From the NCBI GenBank assembly GCA_012034615.1, contig JAAUPA010000006.1, forward strand, positions 1 through 50,621: DNA of 50,621 nt. The letters run 5' to 3'. Shown here in pieces: positions 8,161 to 15,095 of this stretch. Both the position numbers and the translations under genes were made by a program. A model generated the notes under the pieces. The model searched no databases. It saw nothing but the letters and a program-made list of their open reading frames with translations, and was not told the origin of the DNA. Origin of the DNA: Leptolyngbyaceae cyanobacterium CSU_1_4. Lineage in GTDB: Bacteria; Cyanobacteriota; Cyanobacteriia; Elainellales; Elainellaceae. Numbering within the stretch: position 1 is the first letter of the stretch; each line of letters starts with the position of its first letter.

Positions 8161-8792
8161 GAAACCGCTTGAGCAGATAAGGCTTTTTCAATTCGCCACG
8201 ACAACTGCCGACCCTGCCGACCTGCTGCAATAAAGCTGAACCCGTAGCGCTGGAAGCTTATACAACTGGGAGTAGAGGCTAAGCCTAAGACGCTTCTCAG
8301 GTCTGAGCTGCTGAGTTGCCATCCTTTTGCAGCACAAGTCTCTAGAAATTGCAGCTTTGCGGCTAATGCTTCATAGAAGGGTGGTTGAGGACTGGGGGGC
8401 AGAGATTGAGCGACCCTTGCGGTATCTGCGCAGCAGCCCGCCTGGGCGAACTGCATCAACATCTGCACCAGTTCCAAAGTGCTGGAAGTTGAGAGCGGGG
8501 TTATCCGCTCATCTGACAGTCCACCAGACAAACCAGACTGTATGGCAGACTGTATGACTTGTCCGGTGGACGAATCCAAAGCCTTGAGAAATGCCGCTTT
8601 CGTGCCCGCCTTGATTGCATCATGCAAGCCATCCATCAGGGCAAGCTGGTTAGCATTGGCAAAGGTCTGATTGCCTTCTTTCTCAAACTCTAGACCGAGG
8701 GGCTTGATACGCTCATAGAATGCTGCTCGTTTGATGCCATAGCGATCGGGCAATTCTGCGACAGCGATGCGATCGAGGGTGGCTTCTGTCAT
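8157..8792 (-). CDS. HTH DNA-binding protein of unknown role
   Basis: A 211-residue protein. The N-terminus (RIAVAELPDRYGIKRAAFYE) resembles a helix-turn-helix of the kind used by cyanobacterial phage/plasmid regulators. A linker follows that contains SSTGQVIQSAIQSGLSGGL, encoded by two near-direct repeats of CAGACTGTATG at 8537-8560, and then a mixed alpha/beta C-terminus. It converges with the coiled-coil gene (4-bp overlap). Upstream lie GTGTCTG-type repeats (8805-8840) and a palindrome at 8850, both candidate operators. Function is unresolved. Confidence 0.6.
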   Translation of the reverse strand: MTEATLDRIAVAELPDRYGIKRAAFYERIKPLGLEFEKEGNQTFANANQLALMDGLHDAIKAGTKAAFLKALDSSTGQVIQSAIQSGLSGGLSDERITPLSTSSTLELVQMLMQFAQAGCCADTARVAQSLPPSPQPPFYEALAAKLQFLETCAAKGWQLSSSDLRSVLGLASTPSCISFQRYGFSFIAAGRQGRQLSWRIEKALSAQAVS

Positions 8793-8849
8793 GGGTTTAG
8801 GGGGTGTCTGGTGTGTCTGTCGAGGTGTCTGTCAGACAGATTCTACAGG

Positions 8850-8874
8850 CAAATCCGTCACGGTGTCGGATTTG
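8850..8874. repeat. Dispersed palindrome family 2, copy 2
   Basis: A 25-bp near-perfect palindrome with arms CAAATCCGTCAC and GTGTCGGATTTG around a central G and a single mismatched pair. It is the exact reverse complement of the copy inside the DUF3102 gene at 19095-19119. It sits between the divergent HTH gene (start 8792) and the nuclease gene (start 9012), suitable for controlling either. Confidence 0.75.
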
Positions 8875-9011
8875 AAATGAGCAAGCCATCCTAACCATGC
8901 CGCTCTTTACTGATACTCCCGTGGAAAGGTCATCAGTGGAGGGCGGCTCCGGTTTGTCTCTGTGGAATTCGGGCACTTTAAGCCCAACCAATTCCACGGG
9001 AGAAATTGAAT

Positions 9012-10139
9012 ATGGATTTTGTTGAACAGGTCAAAGAGTTGGCGCTGAAGGTGCCGGGTAAGCTGCCTCATGTTCAGACCGAAGCCGCGACGCGCAGCGC
9101 TCTGATTGATCCGGTGATTCGATCGCTAGGCTACGACACCAGCGACACGGAAGAAGTGGTGCCAGAGTTTGGGGCACATCTCAACATCCCCGGCATCCCC
9201 AAAGATAAGCGGGTCGATTACGCCATCCTCCGAGAGGGCAAGCCGATTATTTTGATTGAGGCGAAGCATCACAAAGACAAGCTGATTCAAGGGTTTGACC
9301 AACTGTTTGCCTATGCCATCACCACGGGTTGCCGGATTGGGATTCTGACCAACGGGTTGATCTGGCGGTTTTATGCGGACTTGGCGAACCCTGGAACGGG
9401 CAAGCTCGACAGCACCCCATTTTTAGAGCTTGACCTGCAAGATTTGAAGGAACCACTGCTGGAGGAGCTGCGCCCGCTGACCAAATCTGCACTCAACATT
9501 GATGGAATGCTGAAGGCGGCTGAGGAGTTGAACGGCGTGGGAGGGATCTTGCAGATTCTCAATGAGGAGTTTGATAACCCTAGCGATGACTTCATCAAGT
9601 TTTTCTATCAGCGGTTGGTCGAGGGTAAGCCATTTGTAGGCAATTCCAAAACCCTGTTTACAGGCTATGCCAAGCGAGCTTTTGGGCAGTTCATTCGTGC
9701 CAGGGTGAACAAGATGTTGGATGTTTCGCTGGGCAATGATGTGCTGATTACGCCGCCGCCGATCGAGCCGCCGCTACCCTTCAGTCCGGAGACTCCGGCT
9801 CCTGCCATTGTGACCACGGCAGAGGAACTAGAAGGGTTCTACATCGTTAAATCGATTTTGCGGGATGTGGTGGCAGCCGATCGCATTGTGGCGCGGGATG
9901 TGGCGAGCTACTTTGGCATTTTGCTGGATGACAATAATCGTAAACCCCTTTGCCGTTTGTACTTTAATAACCCTCTGAATAAGCGCTTGGGGATTTTGGT
10001 GCGTGGGAGCGATGAGAAGACTGAGGATAAATTTGCGATCGATTCCCTTGATGATATTTACAAATATTCTGAGCAGCTCAAGGCAGCAGCAGCGCAATAT
10101 TTGGCTGAGACGGTTGAGGTAGTCGCCCCCTCATCGTGA
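9012..10139 (+). CDS. Stand-alone PD-(D/E)XK nuclease (HsdR N-terminal-like)
   Basis: A 375-residue protein starting at ATG after a GGGAGAA ribosome-binding site. Residues ~20-150 match the N-terminal nuclease domain of type I restriction subunits: TRSALIDPVIRSLGYD, then the active-site pattern RVDYAILREGKPIILIEAK (D...E-x-K), then a Q residue in GFDQLFAYA. There is no helicase, methylase or specificity gene beside it. The C-terminal half (FYIVKSILRDVV, IDSLDDIYKYSEQ) resembles a second small domain often fused to such nucleases. It may serve DNA processing, exclusion of other phages, or host-DNA attack. It is transcribed alone between two palindromes and ends before a terminator. Confidence 0.75.
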   Translation: MDFVEQVKELALKVPGKLPHVQTEAATRSALIDPVIRSLGYDTSDTEEVVPEFGAHLNIPGIPKDKRVDYAILREGKPIILIEAKHHKDKLIQGFDQLFAYAITTGCRIGILTNGLIWRFYADLANPGTGKLDSTPFLELDLQDLKEPLLEELRPLTKSALNIDGMLKAAEELNGVGGILQILNEEFDNPSDDFIKFFYQRLVEGKPFVGNSKTLFTGYAKRAFGQFIRARVNKMLDVSLGNDVLITPPPIEPPLPFSPETPAPAIVTTAEELEGFYIVKSILRDVVAADRIVARDVASYFGILLDDNNRKPLCRLYFNNPLNKRLGILVRGSDEKTEDKFAIDSLDDIYKYSEQLKAAAAQYLAETVEVVAPSS

Positions 10140-10142
10140 CAT

Positions 10143-10175
10143 TTTCGGAAACATTTACCCCTAGTGTTTCCGAAA
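10143..10175. repeat. Dispersed palindrome family 1, copy A
   Basis: The arms TTTCGGAAACATT and AGTGTTTCCGAAA (12 of 13 pairs) are separated by the 7-bp spacer TACCCCT, starting 3 bp after the nuclease stop codon. The arms and a C-rich 7-bp spacer recur at 16320, 16374 and 19289. No T-tract follows. Confidence 0.8.
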
Positions 10176-10196
10176 GTTGGCGATCGCTCCATACTC

Positions 10197-10230
10197 AAAG
10201 CCCCCGGCATTGTTTAATGCTGGGGGCTTT
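10197..10230. terminator. Bidirectional hairpin terminator
   Basis: The 15-bp arms AAAGCCCCCGGCATT and AATGCTGGGGGCTTT flank a 4-base loop, with one G-T pair in the stem. It lies between the convergent nuclease gene and the 287-residue gene, so it can stop transcription from both sides. Confidence 0.7.
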
Positions 10231-10242
10231 AGTTGGTGGAGG

Positions 10243-11103
10243 TTAGGCGGCGATCGCCAGTCGTCTACTTCTCAGCTTTCGCTGAAGATGAACAGCATTG
10301 CAGCAAACATGATCGCAAATCTCGTTATAAACATCATCAAAGCTGTCGATTTGATCGGCGTAAATCTCAGGGTCAAACTGATAGAGATAGAGCAAGGCGC
10401 ATAATGTCATCCTCGTGCCACTGGCAGAAACCAAGTATCGCAATTCCGGCTTATGCCCCAACCCTTCCAGCGTTTTAAGTGTCGCCAATGAATCTTCTAC
10501 CTCATTCAAATCCACGTAGAGCATGATTTGATTCCTCCCCAGCCTGAAAGGAAATTCATAGCTGTTAGGAAGTTCAACAGGCTTAGGAAAACTTGGGTCT
10601 GGAGTCTTCACCGGAGCAGTATCACGCTCACACCATAAGATGGCGATTTTATCAAAACTACCCAGAGGACGATCGCCCTCCAGGTCAAACCATTGGACTG
10701 ATTGAGTCAGCCAATCTCCATTTGGATTGATTGGAATGTTTTTCTTGTCAGAGCAAAAACCGCAAGCTCCAATCTCTAGCGAAGTCGCAGCATTGAATAC
10801 CGCGAAATATTGAACGGTTTCTCCCCAGTCGTGATCCTGTTCAGGGTTGATGCCATCCTCAGAGCAGACAACATCATAGACGGCTGTTATCGAACCTGCT
10901 GAACTGTCGGAGGCATATCTAGTGATACGAGTAACTATCCATTGTTTCTCAACCATCACCACAGCATCACCCAACTGAGGAGCAGTAGCGCTTAACCTGG
11001 TTTCGTAGTCGTGGCTTCGCCCTTCAGAAACATAGGTTTTAGGTAGACTGGGATGCCGAAATTCTTCAGGATGAACCAACGAATAGTGAATTAGATTAAC
11101 CAC
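10243..11103 (-). CDS. Hypothetical phage protein with possible metal-binding cysteines
   Basis: A 286-residue protein I do not recognise. I chose the GTG at 11103 because a GGAGG lies 7 bp upstream and the gene then overlaps the stop of the preceding gene by 8 bp. N-terminal sequence such as GDAVVMVEKQWIVTRITRYA looks beta-rich. A C-x-x-C (GACGFCSDKK) and a C-terminal DHVCCNAVHL offer possible metal ligands. A segment ELRYLVSASGTRMTLCALLYLYQF is hydrophobic but mixed with polar residues. The gene ends a three-gene minus-strand operon (RHH gene, secreted gene, this gene). Confidence 0.6.
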   Translation of the reverse strand: MVNLIHYSLVHPEEFRHPSLPKTYVSEGRSHDYETRLSATAPQLGDAVVMVEKQWIVTRITRYASDSSAGSITAVYDVVCSEDGINPEQDHDWGETVQYFAVFNAATSLEIGACGFCSDKKNIPINPNGDWLTQSVQWFDLEGDRPLGSFDKIAILWCERDTAPVKTPDPSFPKPVELPNSYEFPFRLGRNQIMLYVDLNEVEDSLATLKTLEGLGHKPELRYLVSASGTRMTLCALLYLYQFDPEIYADQIDSFDDVYNEICDHVCCNAVHLQRKLRSRRLAIAA

Positions 11104-11458
11104 CGTATGACCTCCAAATACATCTATAACGATTTTTTCCAAGGGAGATAGTATCGACGTATTCTCCACCTCCATTCTCAACCAAATATTTGCATCGCCG
11201 CTGCGCCTGACCTAGATCGTCAGCAAAAATATCTTGACTCTCTTCCTGAAATTCTTCTTCTGGATCTGGAAGCACCGGATATGTCGTGCTTCGCTGTTCC
11301 TGCCCATTGACGTACCAAACGTACCAGACCACGCCTAGGACGACGATCGTTTCCACGACGGGCACACCGATCACCGCCTGGGCACGGACGGATTGGGGCT
11401 TGAGTTGGAAGATTGAGAGAGCAAGGAGGGCGCTCGCAACTGTCCTTTTAAGCTTCAT
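11096..11458 (-). CDS. Small exported or membrane-anchored protein
   Basis: A 120-residue protein starting at ATG (MKLKRTVASALLALSIF), a clear signal-peptide-like N-terminus ending near VRAQA. A second hydrophobic segment (VVETIVVLGVVWYVWYV) could anchor it in the membrane. The remainder is acidic (DPEEEFQEESQDIFADD) with a C-terminal RCKYLVENGGG. The start overlaps the end of the ribbon-helix-helix gene by 11 bp, so both are in one operon. Function is unknown; a lysogenic-conversion or superinfection role is possible but not shown. Confidence 0.6.
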   Translation of the reverse strand: MKLKRTVASALLALSIFQLKPQSVRAQAVIGVPVVETIVVLGVVWYVWYVNGQEQRSTTYPVLPDPEEEFQEESQDIFADDLGQAQRRCKYLVENGGGEYVDTISLGKNRYRCIWRSYGG

Positions 11459-11687
11459 CGGATTGCTCCACAGAAACTCTACGCAGCTTGCCGTCAATCA
11501 GCTTGAATTCTTGTTCGTCAAGAAGTTCAACTGCTGCCCGCACCATGATCAGAATTTGTCGAGATACAGGACGTTCCTCGACCTCTGCCATTTGCTCGAT
11601 CCGCCTTAACAGGCTTTCGTCATCGAACTGGACGGTAACCCTTTCTCCCTTTCGTGCCAACTCATCCACCGCTTTTAGACCTCGCAT
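11448..11687 (-). CDS. Ribbon-helix-helix DNA-binding protein
   Basis: A 79-residue protein from an ATG (MRGLKAVDELARKGERVTVQF). The beta strand RVTVQFDDESLL followed by RRIEQMAEVEERPVSRQILIMVRAAVELL fits an Arc/CopG-type fold. A longer reading starting at 11771 is possible but adds an unlikely Cys-rich leader. The gene is divergent from the HTH/KfrA-like gene, so it may regulate the shared intergenic region together with it. Confidence 0.65.
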   Translation of the reverse strand: MRGLKAVDELARKGERVTVQFDDESLLRRIEQMAEVEERPVSRQILIMVRAAVELLDEQEFKLIDGKLRRVSVEQSDEA

Positions 11688-11787
11688 CTGATTGTATCCA
11701 TAAACAGCAATACCCGCATAATAACAGCCTTTGCATGGTATTGGCATCCTATGGATGTCAAAGACTGCCAAACCTGCTATGCTTTCA

Positions 11788-11812
11788 GAATTCCAGAACT
11801 TCTAGAAATTCC
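11788..11812. promoter_or_regulatory. TTCCAGAA-type operator-like repeats
   Basis: An imperfect palindrome built from GAATTCCAGAA, one base, then TTCTAGAAATTCC, located 10 bp before the start at 11823 and overlapping the ribosome-binding site region. The same TTCCAGAA units recur as exact tandem repeats inside the downstream gene (12120-12155). This may be a site where the gene product binds its own promoter. Confidence 0.45.
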
Positions 11813-11822
11813 AAGGAGAGTT

Positions 11823-12461
11823 ATGGCTGAAAAACAACTGGTAGAGATCAAGGAATACACCTCGCTTGAGGAGGTTGCGGAGTCTTGGCAGGTCACGACC
11901 AAGACGATCAAAAACTGGCTTGAATTCATTTACAAGGCGTTTGAAATTGAATTGCCTCAGTCTGGCAATCTTCCAGCCTGGGGCGTTGAACTCCTGAATA
12001 TTGCGGGCAAGCACATCTCACCTTTAGCGGGACAGTACTACCAGGAGACGGGCGAAAGGCGACGTTTGAAGGGTGCCGAATTTATCACAAAAATTCAGCG
12101 CTTGCGAGGTCAGGGGAAGTTCCAAGAATTCCAGAAATTCCAGAAATTCCAGAAGCCTGAACCAGCCGCCGAAGAAGAGGTAATGCTTGATGATATTGAG
12201 GATGATTTGTTGGCAGGACTCGCAGGAGCAGAGCGGGAACAGGATGATTTGTTTCTGAAGATGCGACGGGCGATCGCTACTAAAGAAGAACAACAGGTTG
12301 AAGAACTGGCTGACTTTATTGAGTCCTCGCCACAGCGAAAAATTCTCATGCTAAGAAATAAGTTGCAGCAGCGGGCTGCGCTTGCCTCGGTCCAGAGCAA
12401 CAACCTCTCTCTAGGGGCTGTGGTTGAGGTTGCCTATTCATCGGAGGCGATCGAGGTATGA
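11823..12461 (+). CDS. HTH DNA-binding protein with coiled-coil (KfrA/replication-regulator-like)
   Basis: A 212-residue protein starting at ATG (MAEKQLVEIKEYTSLEE) after a GGAGAG ribosome-binding site. Residues ~12-35 form a MerR-like HTH (EEVAESWQVTTKTIKNWLEF). Residues ~98-112 contain the repeated FQ-K/E-FQK units encoded by 9-bp DNA repeats. A very acidic segment (EEEVMLDDIEDDLLAGLAG) and a helical C-terminus follow. The shape recalls plasmid and phage regulators with an N-terminal HTH and a C-terminal coil, but no specific family can be asserted. It overlaps the next gene by 4 bp (ATGA). Confidence 0.55.
   Translation: MAEKQLVEIKEYTSLEEVAESWQVTTKTIKNWLEFIYKAFEIELPQSGNLPAWGVELLNIAGKHISPLAGQYYQETGERRRLKGAEFITKIQRLRGQGKFQEFQKFQKFQKPEPAAEEEVMLDDIEDDLLAGLAGAEREQDDLFLKMRRAIATKEEQQVEELADFIESSPQRKILMLRNKLQQRAALASVQSNNLSLGAVVEVAYSSEAIEV
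12120..12155 (+). repeat. Four tandem 9-bp TTCCAGAAA repeats inside a gene
   Basis: The units are TTCCAAGAA, TTCCAGAAA, TTCCAGAAA and TTCCAGAAG in phase with the reading frame, encoding repeated F-Q-K/E triplets. The 9-bp period resembles an array of protein-binding sites, and the same unit occurs in the gene's own upstream region. Confidence 0.7.
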
Positions 12462-13003
12462 ATCGCCGCCAATTTCTGCCGTCTATGTTGGGCTTCGGCA
12501 TCTTTTTCGTCCTAGAGTGGCTGCGAACGCGCCCCGCTAACGCGACATTTCTCAATGACTGGATGGATAGTCTCTCTGGCTCTCCAGCCAGCAATCCAGT
12601 CGCGCCAGCCGCATCAGTCACGCCTTCGGATTTCCAGAAATTCTATATTGAAATCTACGGCAACAATTACATCACTCGCGATCAACTTGCATTGCTACAA
12701 AACGGCTCTGCAACTCATTGGTGGGACATCGTTAATGAGGGACAGAAACCTTATGGACGGCTCAAGGCTGACGATGATTTAGAGCATTATTACTTTCCCT
12801 TTTCCTTCGGGGACGGGGGCGTAATTTTGGTGTCTGACTCGACAGGGGCGATCGTTCATTGGGATGTTTCAGGAGCTGGTTTGGCTCCTCCGTTCCAACC
12901 TGCTGACCTGTCGGAGTATGTCTATTTTCCTCCTAGAGAGGTGGCGGTAGCTGATCCCGCATACCCGCCGCCGCCGCCCCAGGCAGAATGCTACTACCCA
13001 TGA
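12458..13003 (+). CDS. Secreted protein with a twin-arginine-like leader
   Basis: A 181-residue protein. The start MNRRQFLPSMLGFGIFFVL has an arginine pair and a hydrophobic core, resembling a Tat leader, with a possible cleavage site after TRPANA. The mature part is beta-rich and aromatic (DLEHYYFPFSFGDGGVILVS, STGAIVHWDVSGAG) and ends in a Pro/Tyr-rich tail. I do not recognise the family. It overlaps the HTH gene upstream by 4 bp, so the two form an operon that ends in a 13-bp hairpin 6 bp after the stop. Confidence 0.55.
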   Translation: MNRRQFLPSMLGFGIFFVLEWLRTRPANATFLNDWMDSLSGSPASNPVAPAASVTPSDFQKFYIEIYGNNYITRDQLALLQNGSATHWWDIVNEGQKPYGRLKADDDLEHYYFPFSFGDGGVILVSDSTGAIVHWDVSGAGLAPPFQPADLSEYVYFPPREVAVADPAYPPPPPQAECYYP

Positions 13004-13009
13004 TTCCGA

Positions 13010-13043
13010 GTCAAAGGGGGAGCTTAGACCCTCCCCCTTTGAC
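13010..13043. terminator. 13-bp perfect hairpin after the secreted-protein gene
   Basis: GTCAAAGGGGGAG pairs exactly with CTCCCCCTTTGAC across an 8-base loop, immediately after the stop codon at 13003. No T-run follows, so it may act as an mRNA 3'-end stabiliser or a Rho-assisted stop instead of a classical intrinsic terminator. Confidence 0.6.
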
Positions 13044-13084
13044 CCAACCGCCCAACAATCCACCTTCAAACCGATCGATATCAC

Positions 13085-13194
13085 ACCCAAATTTATGAAG
13101 AACTGTTACAACAGCATTGACTCAACTCTAGCCGAGTCATCAACAGGGAACACACGACTTGCCGACAGATCCTTTGGGGTTCTGTCGGCTTTTT
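13085..13194 (+). ncRNA. Candidate small RNA ending in an intrinsic terminator
   Basis: This 290-base stretch has no credible ORF. It contains a first stem (TGACTC at 13118-13123 with GAGTCA at 13134-13139). A second, strong stem follows (GCCGACAGA at 13161-13169 with TCTGTCGGC at 13181-13189) and ends in a TTTTT run. A preceding hairpin already closes the upstream operon, so the second terminator calls for its own transcript. The promoter is not identified and the 5' end is a guess. Confidence 0.4.
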
Positions 13195-13291
13195 ATGTCG
13201 TTTAATTTGATACAAGCGGACGTGTTAAAGATTGCCAAAAGATTGCCAAGAGTACAGGAATTCTGACCTCACCGCCCCCACGCTTATTTAG

Positions 13292-13600
13292 ATGCTCATT
13301 TCCTACTCTTATAAGGGATGGAGGATCTTAGTTTGTCCTAAGAACAGCCTTGAGCCACAAAAAACCAGTGAATGGTTCTTTCAGTGCTTCTCACCCAATG
13401 AATCTGACGATCCCCTATCCAATGACGATAGCTATGATTGCCCCCAAAATACACAGATTGCAGCCGAGGTTTTTGTTCAGAAGAGGATTCTCAGAGACAG
13501 CCTTGGAGTCGTGTTGGATCGATGGGTAGATGCAGGTCTGATCCAGAGGCAGGAATATCGAGAGATGTTGCACCTGATTGCTCAACTCTCTAGGCTTTGA
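13292..13600 (+). CDS. Small hypothetical protein
   Basis: A 102-residue ORF with an N-terminal beta-like segment (MLISYSYKGWRILVCPKN) and a helical C-terminus (LGVVLDRWVDAGLIQRQEYREM). It overlaps the end of the convergent XRE repressor by 11 bp. Similar small W-x-I-x-x-xP proteins occur in cyanobacterial mobile elements, but no function can be given. The coding nature rests mainly on length and amino-acid composition. Confidence 0.5.
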   Translation: MLISYSYKGWRILVCPKNSLEPQKTSEWFFQCFSPNESDDPLSNDDSYDCPQNTQIAAEVFVQKRILRDSLGVVLDRWVDAGLIQRQEYREMLHLIAQLSRL

Positions 13601-13949
13601 GACGATCGCCAATCTCTAATCCAGCCCGTTCAACGACGGCTCGGTAAACCTGCAAAAAATCCTCCAGCTTCATTGCTCTGACCTCCTGACAGATTTCGTC
13701 TACTGAGATCTCAGCCGACAAAATCTGGTCGTCCAGTTTGGCACTCAACTCTTCGTAGGTGATGTTGAGCAGGTCAGCAATGCGCTGCCGCGTCTCCTCG
13801 CCTGGAAAGGTCACCCCATCCAGGTATGCCTGGGCTGAGGTTGGTGAAACTTTTAATTCCTTCGCCAGCTTATTTCCTGACAGGTTGCGTTCACCACAAT
13901 AGTCAATCAAAAGCTGAGAAAGCCGCTCTTTTCGTAGCTGTTGGCTCAC
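13590..13949 (-). CDS. XRE-family repressor-like regulator
   Basis: A 119-residue protein with an HTH in residues ~15-40 (NKLAKELKVSPTSAQAYLDG) and a C-terminal helical segment (VDEICQEVRAMKLEDFLQVYRAVVE) that could form dimers. It diverges from the ribbon-helix-helix-like gene at 14086, and the space between contains the palindrome TGATTAGT-AG-ACTAATCA. This is the layout of a phage lysogeny switch, with this protein as the candidate CI-type repressor (inference). Confidence 0.7.
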   Translation of the reverse strand: MSQQLRKERLSQLLIDYCGERNLSGNKLAKELKVSPTSAQAYLDGVTFPGEETRQRIADLLNITYEELSAKLDDQILSAEISVDEICQEVRAMKLEDFLQVYRAVVERAGLEIGDRLKA

Positions 13950-13990
13950 GACGGGAATCCCCTAATCTGTGAGAACAGGATAAAGAAAAT

Positions 13991-14008
13991 TGATTAGTAG
14001 ACTAATCA
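13991..14008. promoter_or_regulatory. Palindromic operator between divergent regulators
   Basis: A perfect 8-bp inverted repeat (TGATTAGT, AG, ACTAATCA) lies 42 bp upstream of the XRE gene start and 78 bp upstream of the divergent gene. Its ACTAAT core resembles the ACTAATTAG of the other control region at 7551-7560. Confidence 0.65.
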
Positions 14009-14085
14009 CTGATCTTTCAGCCAGACTTTCTGCTATTTTTAAAACAAGACTACTTGTTAAAGTTAACAGACCTTTGGTAATCTTT

Positions 14086-14283
14086 ATGGCATACCCACAA
14101 ACCGACAGAAAGCACGACCCCAGAATTGTGATTCCGGTCGATGACGACTTCAAAGAGAAAGTCGCAGTGGCGGTGATTCGCTATCGCATGGGCACGACTG
14201 CCCGATTTGGACGAGAAGCGTTTGAGCATTACATTCGCCATCTAGAAAAAGAATCTGAACCCATCAAAACCGAAGCCGCGTAG
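14086..14283 (+). CDS. Small ribbon-helix-helix-like protein (Cro-position)
   Basis: A 65-residue protein: a basic N-terminus (MAYPQTDRKHDPRIVIPVDDD) that could provide a beta strand, then helices (FKEKVAVAVIRYRMGTTARF, GREAFEHYIRHLEKE). The pattern fits Arc/MetJ-type DNA-binding proteins of small size. It is divergent from the XRE repressor and leads the rightward early block, the place where phages keep Cro or an early activator. The call rests on pattern and position only. Confidence 0.5.
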   Translation: MAYPQTDRKHDPRIVIPVDDDFKEKVAVAVIRYRMGTTARFGREAFEHYIRHLEKESEPIKTEAA

Positions 14284-14374
14284 GTCGTAGGTCGAAGAAA
14301 AACAGCCTAAAAAAAGAACAGCCCCCCGACCAAGGAAAAGGCTGATCTTGTTGTAATGAAATGGAATTAAAGAG

Positions 14375-14500
14375 ATGCGAAAGTTCATTGTAGAACTTGT
14401 CATCGTTGGCTCGATTCTACCAGTAATTTTACGGATTTACCACAGAGAACCCCAGAAAATTTGGGGCTGTGATCTGCTTGTAGCAAAGGAGGCGGCGTAG
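14375..14500 (+). CDS. 41-residue membrane-like leader ORF
   Basis: ATG at 14375 opens MRKFIVELVIVGSILPVILR, a single hydrophobic helix with a basic start, followed by a short polar tail. Its TAG shares one base with the GTG start of the next gene, and an AAAGGAGG ribosome-binding site for that gene lies within its end. It is probably a translated small protein or a coupling leader. No homologue is known to me. Confidence 0.45.
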   Translation: MRKFIVELVIVGSILPVILRIYHREPQKIWGCDLLVAKEAA

Positions 14501-15051
14501 TGCCTACTCCTTCAGACCTAGCCTGCCTAACTAGGCTCGATATCCCCTGTCCTCCCAATTTGGAAGACGCGATCGCTGGAAACTATCAAAGTAGCCTTCG
14601 CTACATTGCTTTCCGCTGGCAACCAGCAGGCGATGAAGTCATCTACGACGATGGTCGGACAAGCGGTTCTGGAAATTGGCGCGTTTACATCCGCTTTACC
14701 TGTCACCCCAAGGTTGCCCCGTCATTGGTGGGATGGTGCCTGGGCGACAGTGACGAGGAGGCACTTCACTGGCTCTTGCTCGACCGTTGCGATCGCTGCT
14801 TCTATGTCGGCACATCCGAAACCGTTCAGAGCCTTCTAAAGAGTCAGCACCCCCCACGTCCGGCAATCTCAGCCGCCGAGTATGAGGTGATTCTGTCTCG
14901 TCTTACAGCCGCCATGACGCGCCATCAGGAAATAGAGCAACTGATCCGCGAAGCAGGCGTACTCCAATCCACGATGCAAACCTGGATGCAGCAGGAAGCT
15001 CAACAAATTACAGACCTAGAAAACTGGCTAGATGCAGCAGGAACCTCCTAA
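14500..15051 (+). CDS. Hypothetical early phage protein
   Basis: A 183-residue protein with a GTG start supported by AAAGGAGG ten bases upstream. The N-terminal two thirds are mixed alpha/beta (LRYIAFRWQPAGDEVIYDDG, WRVYIRFTCHPKVAPSL). The C-terminus is a coiled coil (AAMTRHQEIEQLIREAGVLQ and on). Residues LDRCDRCFYVG contain a C-x-x-C. I do not recognise the family. It belongs to the rightward early block between the lysogeny switch and the replication-like gene. Confidence 0.6.
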   Translation: MPTPSDLACLTRLDIPCPPNLEDAIAGNYQSSLRYIAFRWQPAGDEVIYDDGRTSGSGNWRVYIRFTCHPKVAPSLVGWCLGDSDEEALHWLLLDRCDRCFYVGTSETVQSLLKSQHPPRPAISAAEYEVILSRLTAAMTRHQEIEQLIREAGVLQSTMQTWMQQEAQQITDLENWLDAAGTS

Positions 15052-15095
15052 TTCCTCAGCGCTTGCCCTCATTTTCGCTTGCCAACTTTCCACCT

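Noticed and set aside
12024-12403. Minus-strand ORFs rich in Phe/Leu/Glu and Trp/Asn
   Set aside because: They arise from the antisense of the TTCCAGAAA repeats within the HTH gene.
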